The position numbers and the translations under genes were made by a program. Shown piece by piece: positions 20,531 through 31,779 of a stretch of DNA of 64,000 nucleotides. Source of the DNA: Diplolepis rosae (lineage: Eukaryota > Arthropoda > Insecta > Hymenoptera > Diplolepididae); the NCBI GenBank assembly GCA_030998225.1, contig JAPYXD010000677.1:15313501-15377500 (forward strand). Reading direction: 5' to 3'. How positions within the stretch are numbered: the first letter of the stretch is position 1; the number at the start of each line of letters is the position of its first letter. The notes under the pieces were generated by a model. The model had not been told where the DNA came from, made no database searches, and was given only the letters and a program-made list of their open reading frames with translations.

Positions 20531-21540
20531 ATTTGAACATCTATTAAATCCTAGTTGACTAAAATCAATTTGATAAATACCTAATTCACTCAAATTGAAT
20601 AACAATAAGCGTTACATAGTAAATATTAAGGAGTTGAGTAAAACGTTGTCATGGTTCTCTTAAATAACAAAAAACTTCTTACCTCGAGCCTGCCATTCGT
20701 CATTCGATACACACATAAATACATAAACAGTTTACAAATACATTCACAGCATTCAATCGCAGCCAATCATATTTTCTATCTCAAATACACTTAAATATAC
20801 AACTTCACAGATATAAACCTAATAACTAAAACTTATATATAGGACGATACGCTTTCGTCGAATCACGCACACGCTCGCTTACAATCCTGAGACATAAAAC
20901 TTGTAACTTTTTTATATAGTGACTGCAAGAGTTATTCAGAGCTTGTGAGAGTAAGTGCCGTGACTAGAGTTTTTGAGCCTCACTCAAGTAAAAATAAATC
21001 AACTTTTTTCATAACATATTTCTTTAAATTAATATTGATTAATTATAATAATTGTGATTTTTGATATATACAATATAATTATTAATTAATGTTTAGTATA
21101 CATTTTTATTATATTTACGTATGAAGTTTAATGAAACTAAAGTTTGAAATTTAAAATTTAAATCCTGTGTAGATTTTTCAAATTTTATGTAATACACCTA
21201 TCAAGACTTTTATAACGATACTTATGCAAGTAACTAGATAATGTGAAACTTTTAACTAAATGATATAAACCAGTGGATGATCATTAAAAGAAATAGTGGT
21301 TAACACTGCGGAGCATGTACGAAAACTTTGTGATGAACAGACATAACACGATCAAACACGACTGCAGTACGATGAATTTTTAAAATCACTAGTTTAAAAG
21401 TAGAATCCACTGTTTTGGATTTGGAGAGTACTAAAATAAAGTTTAATTGTATTTTGTATGTTTTTAATTGATTATTAAATATAATAACTTGGAACATCAG
21501 TACGCTGAAAATTCAACAGGTTTTTGAAATTAAAAAATGT
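20531..21540. other. Intergenic AT-rich DNA
   Basis: No gene, repeat family or RNA gene recognised in this stretch. Confidence 0.5.
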
Positions 21541-22575
21541 TTATGTGTGGCCAAGGCGTAGATTACTTCCATTCACTCCTGCGTGAATAGATATGGATAT
21601 TACTTCAACTATCTTCTCGGTGTAAGAAACCGATTTCCCATCCGCGGCCACACGCCCGTTAGGCAAACCAACTAGCCGCGCCAACCAGGGGAGGAATAAA
21701 AAGATTTCTCCCCCGAACGACGCGGACAGCCATGTCCGCCCAGGACGTAGGACCGCGGGTGCTGGCCCCGATGCGATTTCTACTGGCCCTCGTTGTCGCC
21801 GCGCTCCGCACGCCCATCGAGCTCCCTCTTCTTCATCACCAGGGTGACGTATGACTCGATGTGCATCCATTGCCCGACCGACAGCCTCCCTTGACACGCC
21901 CCACCGGGCACAGACAAAGAGTGTGTGCTCTGCATTGTCCACAAGGGATCCGCAGTAGCGACACGACTCATCATCTCTTTTCTTGAAGCGCTTCAGGTAC
22001 GCATTAAAGCAACCATGGCCCGAAAGCGCTTGCGCCAGGTAAAAGCCGACCCGGCCGAGCTTTCTATCCAGCCAGGTGCCGAGCTCCGGGATTAGACGGT
22101 GTGTCCATCTCGTCTGCCATTTCTCGACGAGTCTGCGCCTTCGATCCTTGCGAACGGCCTCCTTCACGCGAACGTTTTCCTGCAGGTTGGTTAAGCAGGT
22201 GACCTCTTTACGGAGCAATGTTGGGCATGGGTCGAGTCAGAGCGGCTCCACATTGGATGGCTTTGGCAGTCGCTATCTGCAGGTGTTCGCTGAAGCTAGG
22301 CCTTCGATCCAACTGCATACCCAGGTATTTAATGCTATTTCTCCTCTCAATTTCATGTTCCCCGAGAATGATCTTCGGGTATTGGAAGGATTTTCTGTCC
22401 GTGACCAGCAAAACCTCGGTCTTTTCAGGGTCCATTCTCAGGCATCTGCTATCCAACCAACGCTTTGCCCACCAGGCCACCACAGAATTTCATTGATCCT
22501 CAGCTCCAGAATTCTGACGTCGTCATCGTCTTTTCCGCCTCGGTATTGGTCTTGGCAGTATTTTTCATTTCTTGA
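21541..22575 (-). pseudogene. R1-like non-LTR retrotransposon fragment (RT C-terminus)
   Basis: Two overlapping minus-strand frames carry the downstream part of a LINE ORF2. 22575-22208 has the RT thumb-side segment with LRMDPEKTEVLLVT and IKYLGMQLDRR. 22218-21541 has the C-terminal domain with the zinc knuckle CRYCGSLVDNAEHTLFVC (C-x2-C-x8-H-x4-C). A frameshift separates them and the 5' part (endonuclease, RT core) is absent. The sequence is GC-rich compared with its neighbours, so it is a fairly young insertion. R1/jockey-type affiliation rests on the arrangement and the knuckle. Confidence 0.85.
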
Positions 22576-22700
22576 AAAAGTATGAATCCTGCCTGACTAC
22601 AAACAAAATTATAGCCGTTATTCGAAACGTAAATAAAATTATTTTCAATATTAATATACGATTTATATGTTTACTACCTTTATATATTATATGTGACCTC

Positions 22701-23408
22701 CGAGGCAAAAAATCGATTTTAGGATTATGATTGATTCTATAAGTTCTTAAACTGATCTTTCTAGGAGTGCAATCAGAAATGTTGTATCTGCATCATTTTA
22801 AAAGTGTACAATCCACTTTAGATTATATTTGCAAGCATGGCTTTACAGAAATCATATTATACTGTGCACATTGCAACTAGGCATGTTGATTCTGCGGAAC
22901 ATAGAGCTTCGCGCCTCCGCGCAGGGGTCGTGGCGAGTAGTGGGGGGAAAAGAAAAAGAGTCGAGGCGTCGAGCTGCGATCAGTGTGTCCAGATTTGACA
23001 CGCGAACGTTACGCACACAATGCCAACAGCAGTACGTGCGTGAGAATGGTTGCGCGCGCAGCGTAGTGTGTCTGCTGTTCGCTGTGGTTCTCTGAGTTTT
23101 CTCTGGTTGAAGGCTCCTTGTCAAGGAGAGAAAACCAGAGAAATCTAAGAGAACCACTGCGAACAGCAGACACACTACGCTGCGCGCGCAACCATTCTCA
23201 CGAACGTACTGCTGTTGGCATTGTGTGCGTAAAGTTCGCGTGTTAAATCTGAACACACTGGCTGCGATCCGCACGCGTTTGCAGACTTTTACAATAATTT
23301 ATATCTTTTAAAATAATGCAGATACAACATTTCTGATTGCACCCCTAGAAAGATCAGTTTAAGAATTTATAGAATCAATCATAATCCTAAAATCGATTTT
23401 TTGCCTCG
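22701..23408. mobile_element. Foldback element E
   Basis: About 708 bp, almost entirely palindromic. Ends CGAGGCAAAAAATCG and CGATTTTTTGCCTCG. 22701-22800 pairs with 23312-23408 and the GC-rich inner arms 22975-23110 pair with 23125-23275 around a small loop near 23115. Open frames on both strands are mirror images of each other and so are not genes. No clear target duplication. 22576-22700 holds nothing recognisable. Confidence 0.9.
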
Positions 23409-23646
23409 AAGCTCCCTTTTCTCGGATCGCATCACATATATCCATTCTGAGTGGCATCCTTACAATAAAAATTTAAAGATTCCGAGCATTTTCGATAATT
23501 TGATGAAAATGAAATAAATTGCTTACCCATTTCTTAAACATAATATATTAATGGTCTTTAGTAACTTATTTCCTTAAAAATTCGAGTTACATTTATTTAC
23601 ATAAAATTAATTATTTAAATCGTAATCGATGGTCATGACTATACTC

Positions 23647-23820
23647 AGTAAGAAGGTGTGCATTGAATGGCATTGAAATGTCAATATCTGAAAGGAAACG
23701 GAATCGAGAATGAAACTTTTTAATGCTTTTTAATTCCTAGACATTAAAAGGAATTCACCAGTTCCATTCTCGATTCCGTTTCTTTCCAGATTTTGACATT
23801 TCAATGCCCACCTTCTTACT
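23647..23820. mobile_element. Small palindromic MITE
   Basis: About 174 bp. Inverted ends AGTAAGAAGGTG and CACCTTCTTACT, with the inner block ACGGAATCGAGAATG also repeated in inverse. No coding capacity. 23409-23646 and 23821-24004 show nothing further. Confidence 0.8.
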
Positions 23821-24092
23821 GGATACGATTTCAAAAATTATATGAATGCATGTAACATAAGGTTATAAACTAATATTGTACGTCTGAGAGAAATTGTAAC
23901 AAGATAAAAGGAATAATATATAAAATTTTATTTTGTAAAACAAAGTAAGTACATCGTCAAGATATAAAAAAAATTTCAGCGATTTCTATGGTATGGCCGT
24001 CATACCCGGTAAGAAGAGAAGAATTCAGAAAAATTAGTATTTCCAGACTTAAATGAAAGAATGAAAATTATTTAATTTTTTTGAATGTGCTA

Positions 24093-25449
24093 CCCTATTG
24101 AAAAACTTGACGTAAAAAAGAACGTAAAAAGTGACGTAAAAAACGGCGTCAAAAATGGCGTAAAAAACGACGTCAAAAATAACGTAAAAAACGAAGTCAA
24201 AAATGGCGTAAAAAACGACATCAAGAATTGGGATAGTTTTTTACGTCATTTTTCACGTCAAGTTTTTTTTTAAGAAGCCTTAACAATTTATATTTAATCG
24301 CCTACTGGATATTGTAATTAAGAAATGCCCATCAGTAAAAGAACTACAGTAAAACCCCATTTATCGCAACACCCGTTTATCGCAACTCCCGTTTATTGCA
24401 ACTTGTCTCTCCCGTTTATCGCAATAAACTTTACCATTTTTTTCTCCCTCTTATTAGTAGAAGGAGTGGTCACGTGATTCTTAAGGATAGGCTATAATTA
24501 TATGATATGAAACTATCGTTTATGTATATATTGCTACATATTTGTGTTTTATATGTAACAGAAAAATATATAAATTTTTCACATTTCAATGTATATTATT
24601 ATGACAAATTATAGCATGAATTGTGCCTAGTACAGCAATCGCTTTACCGATTGCGAATCAATTATTTTACAAAATGCGGGAATATTTCTACTGAAAAAAA
24701 TTCAATCATGCATTCGAAAATTATGAGAGAAATATGTAAGCTTTAAAGTAATTAAAATGTATTGTTTGTACTAGTCGTTTACGTACCATCGTTCGATTCC
24801 ACGTTTTCACTCATTTATAATTGCACATATAATGACAATAAAAAAACGCATTCGAGGTTATTGGAACACGACTGTAAACAATGATAAACAGCGAAAGCGC
24901 GTGAAACTATTCATTTAGGCGCATGTGCTGATAATCAGTTGTTCAAGCTGGTGGCGAAGAAGTGGGAACCCCTCCGTTTTTTAGATAAACGGGAGGCCTT
25001 TGAATTGAAAGTGTTGCGATAAAAGGGGTTTTACTGTATTATATAATGTAATAATTTATTTCAAAGTGGAATGGGCATTCCGTAAAGGAGTGACATAAAA
25101 ATGTAAGAGGAAAATAAATAGTACAATATTTTATGGTTAAATTTAGTTTGATTAATCTATAAGAGTATATTCAATTAAATATAATGAATCGACTATATTT
25201 TTCTAATAAGAGTATAAATTAGGTTCCACGCACAAATACTCAATGCCATATATTTTCAACATGCACGCACACTTTTTCAATATCACTTGTCAAGACATCA
25301 GATTCTTGACGTAAAAAATGACGTAAAAAATGACGTAAAAAACTATCCCAATTTTTGACGTCGTTTTTTACGCCATTTTTGACGTCGTTTTTTACGTCAT
25401 TTTTGACGTCCTTTTTACGCCATTTTTTACGTCAAGTTTTTCAATAGGG
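24093..25449. mobile_element. Element G, with 12-bp repeat arrays at its ends
   Basis: Inverted ends CCCTATTGAAAAACTTGACG and CGTCAAGTTTTTCAATAGGG with TA on both sides (24091-24092, 25450-25451). Each end runs into a tandem array of about 12-bp units like GACGTAAAAAAC (24105-24265 and, inverted, 25305-25435). The array encodes a KNxV(K)-like peptide on the plus strand, a by-product of the repeat. It is interrupted by MITE H (24347-25036). Without H it would be about 665 bp. Confidence 0.88.
24347..25036. mobile_element. pogo/Tigger-like MITE H
   Basis: 690 bp. Ends CAGTAAAACCCCATTTATCG and CGATAAAAGGGGTTTTACTG with TA duplication (24345-24346, 25037-25038). The terminal CAGTAAAACC and TA target match the pogo/Tigger branch of Tc1/mariner. 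A short array of CCCGTTTATCGCAA units lies just inside the left end. No transposase. Confidence 0.9.
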
Positions 25450-26405
25450 TAATTATCCATCGGAAGAAGTGCCCAACGAAAGAATAGGTTTATCTCCGAA
25501 ACCAATTCTTTTCTATTTCCTTAACAATTGCCATTTGTGTTGTATTCCATGCAGGCGAACATGTTTTCAATTTTTTAATTCCTCTTAATCGGAGCATAGA
25601 CACACCTCTCATGGTTATTTTTAATTCCATTCTTACATGCTGTATTTTCGATTAATTTAATTTTTTCTGATCTGCTCACAAAATATGTGCACGTACATGA
25701 TTTCTATTCCTTCTTGTGCAATATAAGTTTGGAAATTTGAATACTTTTGTTAGGGTAATTTTTTTAATTCCATACTTACATGCTGTATTTTCCATTAATT
25801 TAATTCCTTCTAATCTGTTCACAAAATATGTGTTATATATATGTTTTTTATAGCTTTTATGTAAAAATACATTTTCCCAAGTTTCGGACACGAGAAACAA
25901 TTTTTTCACAAAAGTTATTAACAATAAAAGTATAATTTTACAACACGATCAACATTTTTTTCGTTTTTTATGATATCATTTAGATGTGTTCCAAGACAGA
26001 TTTCATATGAAATCGGTCAAAATATATCTTTTTTCAATAAATGAATAAAAAGTGTTTAATATAATTTACCTAAATTCTTTTTTTTACCTCTAATTTATAA
26101 ATTTAATACAATATTTATTGATTTTAAAAAATTTACTTAATTTAATTCTCAGTTGCGTCTTCAAAGTGACATTATTCTATTCCCTTCTAATCGCTGCTTT
26201 GTATTTTTCCACTTTTTAATTCCTCTCAATATACGCTTCCATTACATTTTTCTAAGTCGATTGCAAGGAATAGATTGTGCTTTTTTTTCTACTCGTTCGT
26301 GGAACTTTAGATGGAGGAAAATTCGCGTATTAATGAGAATTCAGATTCTGAATTTGTCTGAATTCTTCTCTTCTTACCGGGTAACTTTTTAATTTTTCAT
26401 AAAAC

Positions 26406-26988
26406 CCCTAGTGAACTGGCTGAACGGTAGCTTTACGCTGTATCGTAAAGCTATCGTAAAGCTATCGTAAAGTACCATCATAACTCATGAGTGAGGCAAA
26501 ATAAACATTCCAAATGTCTTCATCCTTATTCTACGTTGAAAATAACGTTAAGTAGTAATTGAAATATACAATAATTTTATTTATTTACGCTAAAAATTAA
26601 ACAAACATAATACCTGTCATTGAAGGCAGTGCAGTGGTTCATCACTTTCCATGCTTCACCGTTAGGATTGACTATTTGTTAGAGTGAGATGAAAGTATAG
26701 TTGTGTCTCACTCCAACCAATGGTCAACTTTAATGGAGACGTTCCACAAAAGGTGAACCACTGCACTGCCTTCAATGACAGGTATTATGTTTTTTTAACT
26801 TTTAGCGTAAATAAATAAAATTATTGCATATTTCAATTACGAGTTAACGTTATTTTCAACGTAGCATAAGGATAAAAACATTTGGAATGTTTATTTTGCC
26901 TCATTCATGAGTTATAATGCTACTTTACGATAACTTTACGATAGCTTTACGCTACAGCGTAAAGCTACCGTTCAGCCAGTTCGCTAGG
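26406..26988. mobile_element. Foldback element B, copy 1
   Basis: About 583 bp with ends CCCTAGTGAACTGGCTGAAC and GTTCAGCCAGTTCGCTAGGG and arms of about 220 bp. Just inside the ends is the self-complementary word TTTACGCTGTATCGTAAA. The core (26628-26770) is itself an inverted repeat bounded by CAGTGCAGTGGTTCA. A second copy, in the opposite orientation, lies at 38428-39002. The possible target duplication is only 2 bp (AC). Confidence 0.88.
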
Positions 26989-27239
26989 GACCTAGAGGAA
27001 TAAGTAATATTTAACTTCTTATTCAACTCAGTTATATCAGTCTTAGAATTTGTGAATAATATTAACAAAAAATTGAGATTTTATTGCTTTATATGACATT
27101 ACTTTTTTAATTTATCATTTCACACCTATAATTATTTACTCTGTTGCATAATAAATATTCTTTATTTTCCATGCATAAAATTTTCGCCAGACGCGCTGTC
27201 TACGGTCTTCCTAGGAAACTAAGCTCGCACCGCATAAAG

Positions 27240-27600
27240 GTTTATAATATCTTTTCATTAAAGTCATGTCATTAACGTGACTTTAACCAATACTTTCCAT
27301 GCTTCCCATCCTTAAATTAATAACTCAATTGGATTTTCCATAGCATATAAACGTAATAGAAAGATCAAGGTACGATTATATGCTATGAAAAATGCATTTG
27401 AATTATTAATCTAAGAATGAGAAGGACGAAAAGTATTGGATAAAGTCACGTCAATGAAATATGCCCTTAAGTTGCAGACATACCTTGTAAAGCAAACATT
27501 TTGCTTACTTGGCTTGTGCAGTGAATTTATCCATTACTTTCCATCCTTCTCATTCTTAAATTGATAACTCAAATAGATTTTCCACAGCAGATAAACATCT
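27240..27600. repeat. Inverted repeat plus a third direct copy
   Basis: 27268-27355 pairs inversely with 27375-27470 (for example AACGTGACTTTAACCAATAC against GTATTGGATAAAGTCACGT). A third copy in the first orientation lies at 27528-27590. A decayed palindromic element. 26989-27239 and 27601-27946 hold nothing recognisable except the presumed promoter of the next gene. Confidence 0.7.
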
Positions 27601-27946
27601 TTTTCCATTCTTTTTCTAGCATATGGCGCTATCTCTCTTGCAAAGAAACCGGAAGAAAGATGGTGCTATGTGATAGACAAGGAAAGACTGGCTTTACGAG
27701 GATCGAGGATGGGCCCATCCCGTAATCCCATTCGCGATTCATGTGCTTTGAACCTATATATATTCTCCATGTTCTCCATGATAAAAATAATATAGGTTAG
27801 TTTAGTTTACAAATAATCTTGCATATAAAAATGTTCATTGTCAATAGGTTCCAATATGTTATCAATATATTACTACCATATTGGAAGAATATTAATAGTA
27901 AATTGAATTTAATAGAATAAAATATGCAGCATAAATTCTTCTATAG

Positions 27947-29527
27947 ATGGACAATTTAACAAAGCAAGTAAGTTGTTAAATCTGTTTACAAAATATATAA
28001 TTGCTTAAATTAAAATTGCACTTTATATTTGTTAGTCATGAAGTTAAATTTGATAACAAATATATCAAAATCTCAATTTGAAAATAACTTGGAACCTTAC
28101 TAAATTAAAAATGTTTACACTAATTTTAGTTTCGATTGACATTAATTAAATATTATTATTCTTGTTTTGGAAAAATTATATTTATTAGTTGCAATATGTT
28201 AACAAGTATGCTCGGAGTCAGTCGGAGTATAGAAATTTGTACAATTTTGCAGGTGGAAGAGGTTGAAGCTCTTGCAGCGATTTATGACAAAGATTGGCAG
28301 ACAGAAGATGAGGCAAATAGAGTATACAGTATCAAAATTAAAGATAATACCAATTTTGTAAATCTCAATTTTAAGCTTCCAAATGACTATCCTTCATCTT
28401 CTCCACCATCGTATGAAATATCCGCTCCTCATCTTACAAAATCTAAAAAAATTCATCTCCGGAACCTCTTAGATGAAATATATGTGTAGGTTGATTTTAA
28501 TTACTTTTTTATCATAAATAATATCTTTTATTTAAACGAACTATTAATTAATAAAGTTCATATCAGATCTAACATAGGACAGAGTGTATTGTTTCAATGG
28601 ATTGAAGTAGTGCGAGATGAACTTCAACCAACTAACGAATTGATAGAAGATAAGGGTCTGGTAGAATCTCCTGCTGAAGATGAAATAGAACTTGAAGAAA
28701 CACCTGTAGTAAATACTACTATTGTACATGAATGTCCAACGATTGTACATGGTGAAGTGATTTTAGATAGAAAAAATTCTTTTCAAGGCCATGCAGCAAC
28801 AGTTAAAACAATCGAGCAAGTTCAGTATGTTAAAAAGAATCCAGATTTCTGTCAGTTTTATTGTATCGGATTATACAGTTTTTTCAAATCAAAAATAAAA
28901 TTGCACATTCTAAGAAAACCATATTTTCAATTTTAGGCAAGTTCTGGACAAACTTATGGAAAATCGAAAAATTGCCCACGCTACGCACAACATACGTGCA
29001 TATAGAATATATCGCGAAAATACAAATTCTTTTATACAAGATTGTGAAGACGATGGAGAGTCACAAGCAGGCAGTAGGTTACTGCACCTTTTACAGGTCA
29101 GTAATACGTTTTTTATGCCAATAAATTATATTTTTCTACTAGCGGGTAATTAAGTAGAAAAAAAATCTTTTGCGACACGGGAAAAAAATTAATTTTACTC
29201 GTATGATTGTTATCCTCGCTTTGCTCGGGCATCAAACTTCACGCTGGCAAAATAAATTTTTTTTTCCTAGTTGCACAATATATTATTTGTATCAAACTAC
29301 GTAATCAAAATTTAGATTCTGAAATTCATACAAGAGCATATTCATTATTATCATTTATATTCGTTTGCTTGAAGATTGTAGATGCAAAAAACGTTCTTGT
29401 TGTGGTAACACGTTGGTTTGGAGGTGTACAGATTGGTCCAGATCGCTTCCGACATATTAATAATGCTGCTCGACAAGTACTTATAGCTGGAAACTTAATT
29501 CCAGAAAGTAAGTCTCACAAAAAATGA
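27947..29527 (+). CDS. IMPACT: IMPACT homologue (RWD plus UPF0029 domains)
   Basis: Five exons: 27947-27967, 28253-28485, 28567-28824, 28937-29096, 29375-29527, with introns GT-AG and reading phase closing throughout, giving 274 residues. The start MDNLTKQVEEVEALAAIY matches the family start. An N-terminal RWD domain (about 1-105, with LPNDYPSSSPP) binds GCN1. The C-terminal UPF0029 domain (about 165-270) carries ATHNIRAYRIY, DCEDDGE and TRWFGGVQIGPDRF. IMPACT competes with GCN2 for GCN1 and so dampens amino-acid-starvation signalling in the cytosol. The last exon could continue: a donor-like AAA|GTAAGT overlaps its final codons, so the true C-terminus is uncertain. Convergent with ARCN1. Confidence 0.93.
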
Positions 29528-29884
29528 CTATCAATTTTTGGTTCTGATATAATCGGTAAGATAATGCACAATCTAACAAAATATATTGAATATTTTTGTA
29601 TTTCATGATACAAGTTTCTACATAACTCTACTTTGAAATACCTTATTAATTTTTATGTTTCACTACCTAAATGTATATTTGTACAAATGTATAAAATTTT
29701 ACTTGATGTAGATAATTCGAAGATGGAATATAAATATCTGTAAAAAATTAAAATTCGTTTCGCCAATTAAAATTGATTTATAAATTAAATTGAAATTATG
29801 AAAGAACTTCCAGTTGTATTTCATATTTACTCGATCCCACCTAATAAACACTTTTTATTACATGCATACACTTGCGTCGGGAAT
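29528..29884. other. IMPACT 3' flank
   Basis: AT-rich, with AATAAA-like words near 29850. No further gene recognised. Confidence 0.4.
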
Positions 29885-30951
29885 TGTCAGTCGTCGTCTG
29901 CTACTTTGATTGGTCTCGCTGCTTCCCTCGTTCGTTGATGCAGGACCGAATACTCGTAGGCATTGTGTAAAGGTGATGCTTGCTTGGGGCAAGCAATCAT
30001 TCATTTATGTTTTTAATTATTTTAAGGTTTGGAAAATATTTCTTGTAATTTACAATTGCTAAAAATTCTTCAAATTCAATATTATTTCTATAGAAATGAA
30101 TAAAATAATACTCATAAAATAGGTGGAAATAAAATTAATATTAACTTTAGTTGATGCTGTTAAAAGTTAGCAGTAGAAAATAAATCATTATTTTGTTCAT
30201 TACTATGGACATAATATTGAATTTGAAATTTTTTAAATAATTATAAATTACAAGAAATATCTGTAAAACCTTAAAATAATTTAAAATATAAATGATTGAT
30301 TAAAGTAATCAAGAGTCTCGTGTCGGAGTAATTGGTATTTTAAAGTTACTAATCGAAATTTTAAAAACTACTTGGGTTAGAAATCCAAAATATTAATTTT
30401 ATTTCTGCCTGTCTTATGAGTATTATTTTATTCATTACTATAGAAATAATATTGGATTTGAAGAATTTTTAGCAATTGTAAATTACAAGAAATATTTTCA
30501 AAACCTTAAAATAATTTAAAATATAAATGAATGATTGCTTGCCCCAAGCAAGCATCACCTTTACACAATGCCTACGAGTATTCGGTCCTGCATCAAGGAA
30601 CGAGGGAAGCAGCGAGACCAATTAAAGTGGAAGGCGACTGACTTTTATCATAAATACGCTCGGACATTTTTAGCTATATCTCGGGAACCCGTAAAGATTT
30701 TTCAAGTTTCATTGGCTTAAATTAAAGATAAGAATTTAATGATAACATGGTATAAATTTCCGTTTTTGCTACAACTTTTCTGGGTCATATAATTTTTCAA
30801 AGTCCAGATACAAAATTCGAGAAATTATTGAATTTTTTTGCTAAGGTACATGAGACGTAGAATTTCATAAACTTTCCATCTATCTTTTTTAAAAAATTTT
30901 ATCTCTTGTTTTGGCCGAGTTATCGATGTTGAAAGTCAGCAGTGATTTTTA
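29885..30951. mobile_element. Foldback element K family, copy with a truncated left arm
   Basis: 29890-30010 pairs inversely with 30525-30655 (for example GCATCACCTTTACACAATGC). Between them a second pair of related AT-rich blocks (30180-30300 and 30415-30525) is in direct orientation. The right side continues to a terminus GTCAGCAGTGATTTTT near 30951, the same terminus as the complete copy at 35496-36703. The matching left terminus is missing. Confidence 0.75.
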
Positions 30952-31001
30952 ATAGCGTTCGCAGTAGTCGTACTGAAAATTCCGATGGTAGTGTATATTA
31001 A

Positions 31002-31073
31002 CCCTTTTAGTGCCGGAGGCCGATATATCGGCCCTCGCTGCACTGGCGAAAATTTTGCCCGGCGCTAAACGGG
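31002..31073. mobile_element. 72-bp piggyBac-like palindromic MITE
   Basis: Flanked by TTAA at 30998-31001 and 31074-31077, the piggyBac target. Ends CCCTTTTAGTGCCGG and CCGGCGCTAAACGGG. Two internal hairpins, GGCCGATATATCGGCC and GGCGAAAATTTTGCC. Too short to encode anything. Confidence 0.75.
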
Positions 31074-31156
31074 TTAAAATACACTTTTCGTTGTATTGCA
31101 ACGAAAATTTTTTATTAAGAATGCATATTCAAGTATTCAAAAAATCTATAACATTA

Positions 31157-31330
31157 ATTTTAAATTTTAAAGAATTTGAAATCTTTCTGTTGGAAAGAAA
31201 GACGCTTTCGACTGCGCTGGGATTCGGACCCAGGTCTTTCGATTGCCAGACCTGGGCTCGAATCCCAGCGCAGTCGAAAGCGTCTTTTTTTCCACGAAAA
31301 GATTTCAAATTCTTTAAAATTTGAATTTTA
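31157..31330. repeat. Palindrome with tRNA-like B-box words
   Basis: Arms TTTAAAGAATTTGAAATCTT (left) and AAGATTTCAAATTCTTTAAA (right) enclose a GC-rich hairpin, 31199-31290, in which GACTGCGCTGGGATTCG pairs with CGAATCCCAGCGCAGTC. Each strand of the hairpin shows a GGxxCGAATCCC word like a pol III B box. It may be a palindromic SINE/tRNA-derived MITE. No complete tRNA cloverleaf was found. Confidence 0.6.
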
Positions 31331-31779
31331 TTTGCATTTATTTGCGACATAAGAGTTTGAAATTGTCTACGAGGACAACGTCGGCAACGTGTCCTATCTG
31401 ATACGCGACAAGTGATTCTCCGATAATGTAGGCAGTGCAGAAATTTCAAACTCAACTAATTAATTTAAAATCATTAATTTTAAAAATCAAATTTATATGA
31501 CTGGACTAAACATAAAATTTACTAATTTTTTTAATAAATTTAAAATAGCTTTATGATAGGAATGTCAAAATATTCTAAAGACGGAGTAAATTTCATCTTC
31601 AGTGTGTTAGTGTTGTACAATTTATATTATTACCTAGTTTACAAAGAGAGGAGCCACAGTTTAAGCCCAATATTTTAATTAAGTGTATTTATCTTCGTGC
31701 ACTAATACTTCTTATGTCCAGTAAACTATTTCAAAGTGATAATATAATACAGTGATAAAAAAGACTTTTGACTTCCGTT
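31331..31779. other. Intergenic, ARCN1 3' flank
   Basis: AT-rich. No gene recognised. It probably includes the ARCN1 3' UTR. Confidence 0.4.

Larger units (their letters stand above)
24005..26381. mobile_element. Element F, outermost of a three-level nest
   Basis: Terminal inverted repeats CCCGGTAAGAAGAGAAGAAT and ATTCTTCTCTTCTTACCGGG, flanked by TA at 24003-24004 and 26382-26383. TA duplication fits the Tc1/mariner superfamily. No transposase. It contains element G (24093-25449). A direct duplication of about 70 bp with a period near 142 bp is visible at about 25627 and 25769 (CTTACATGCTGTATTTTC). Confidence 0.88.

Noticed and set aside
22829..23274. Open frames on both strands in element E
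   Set aside because: They are mirror images produced by the palindrome, with no family similarity.
24085..24273. 62-codon lysine/valine-rich frame
   Set aside because: It is the translation of the 12-bp GACGTAAAAAAC array, not a gene.
24105..25435. Regular short repeats considered as a CRISPR-like array
   Set aside because: Units are contiguous 12-mers without spacers, in a eukaryotic MITE.
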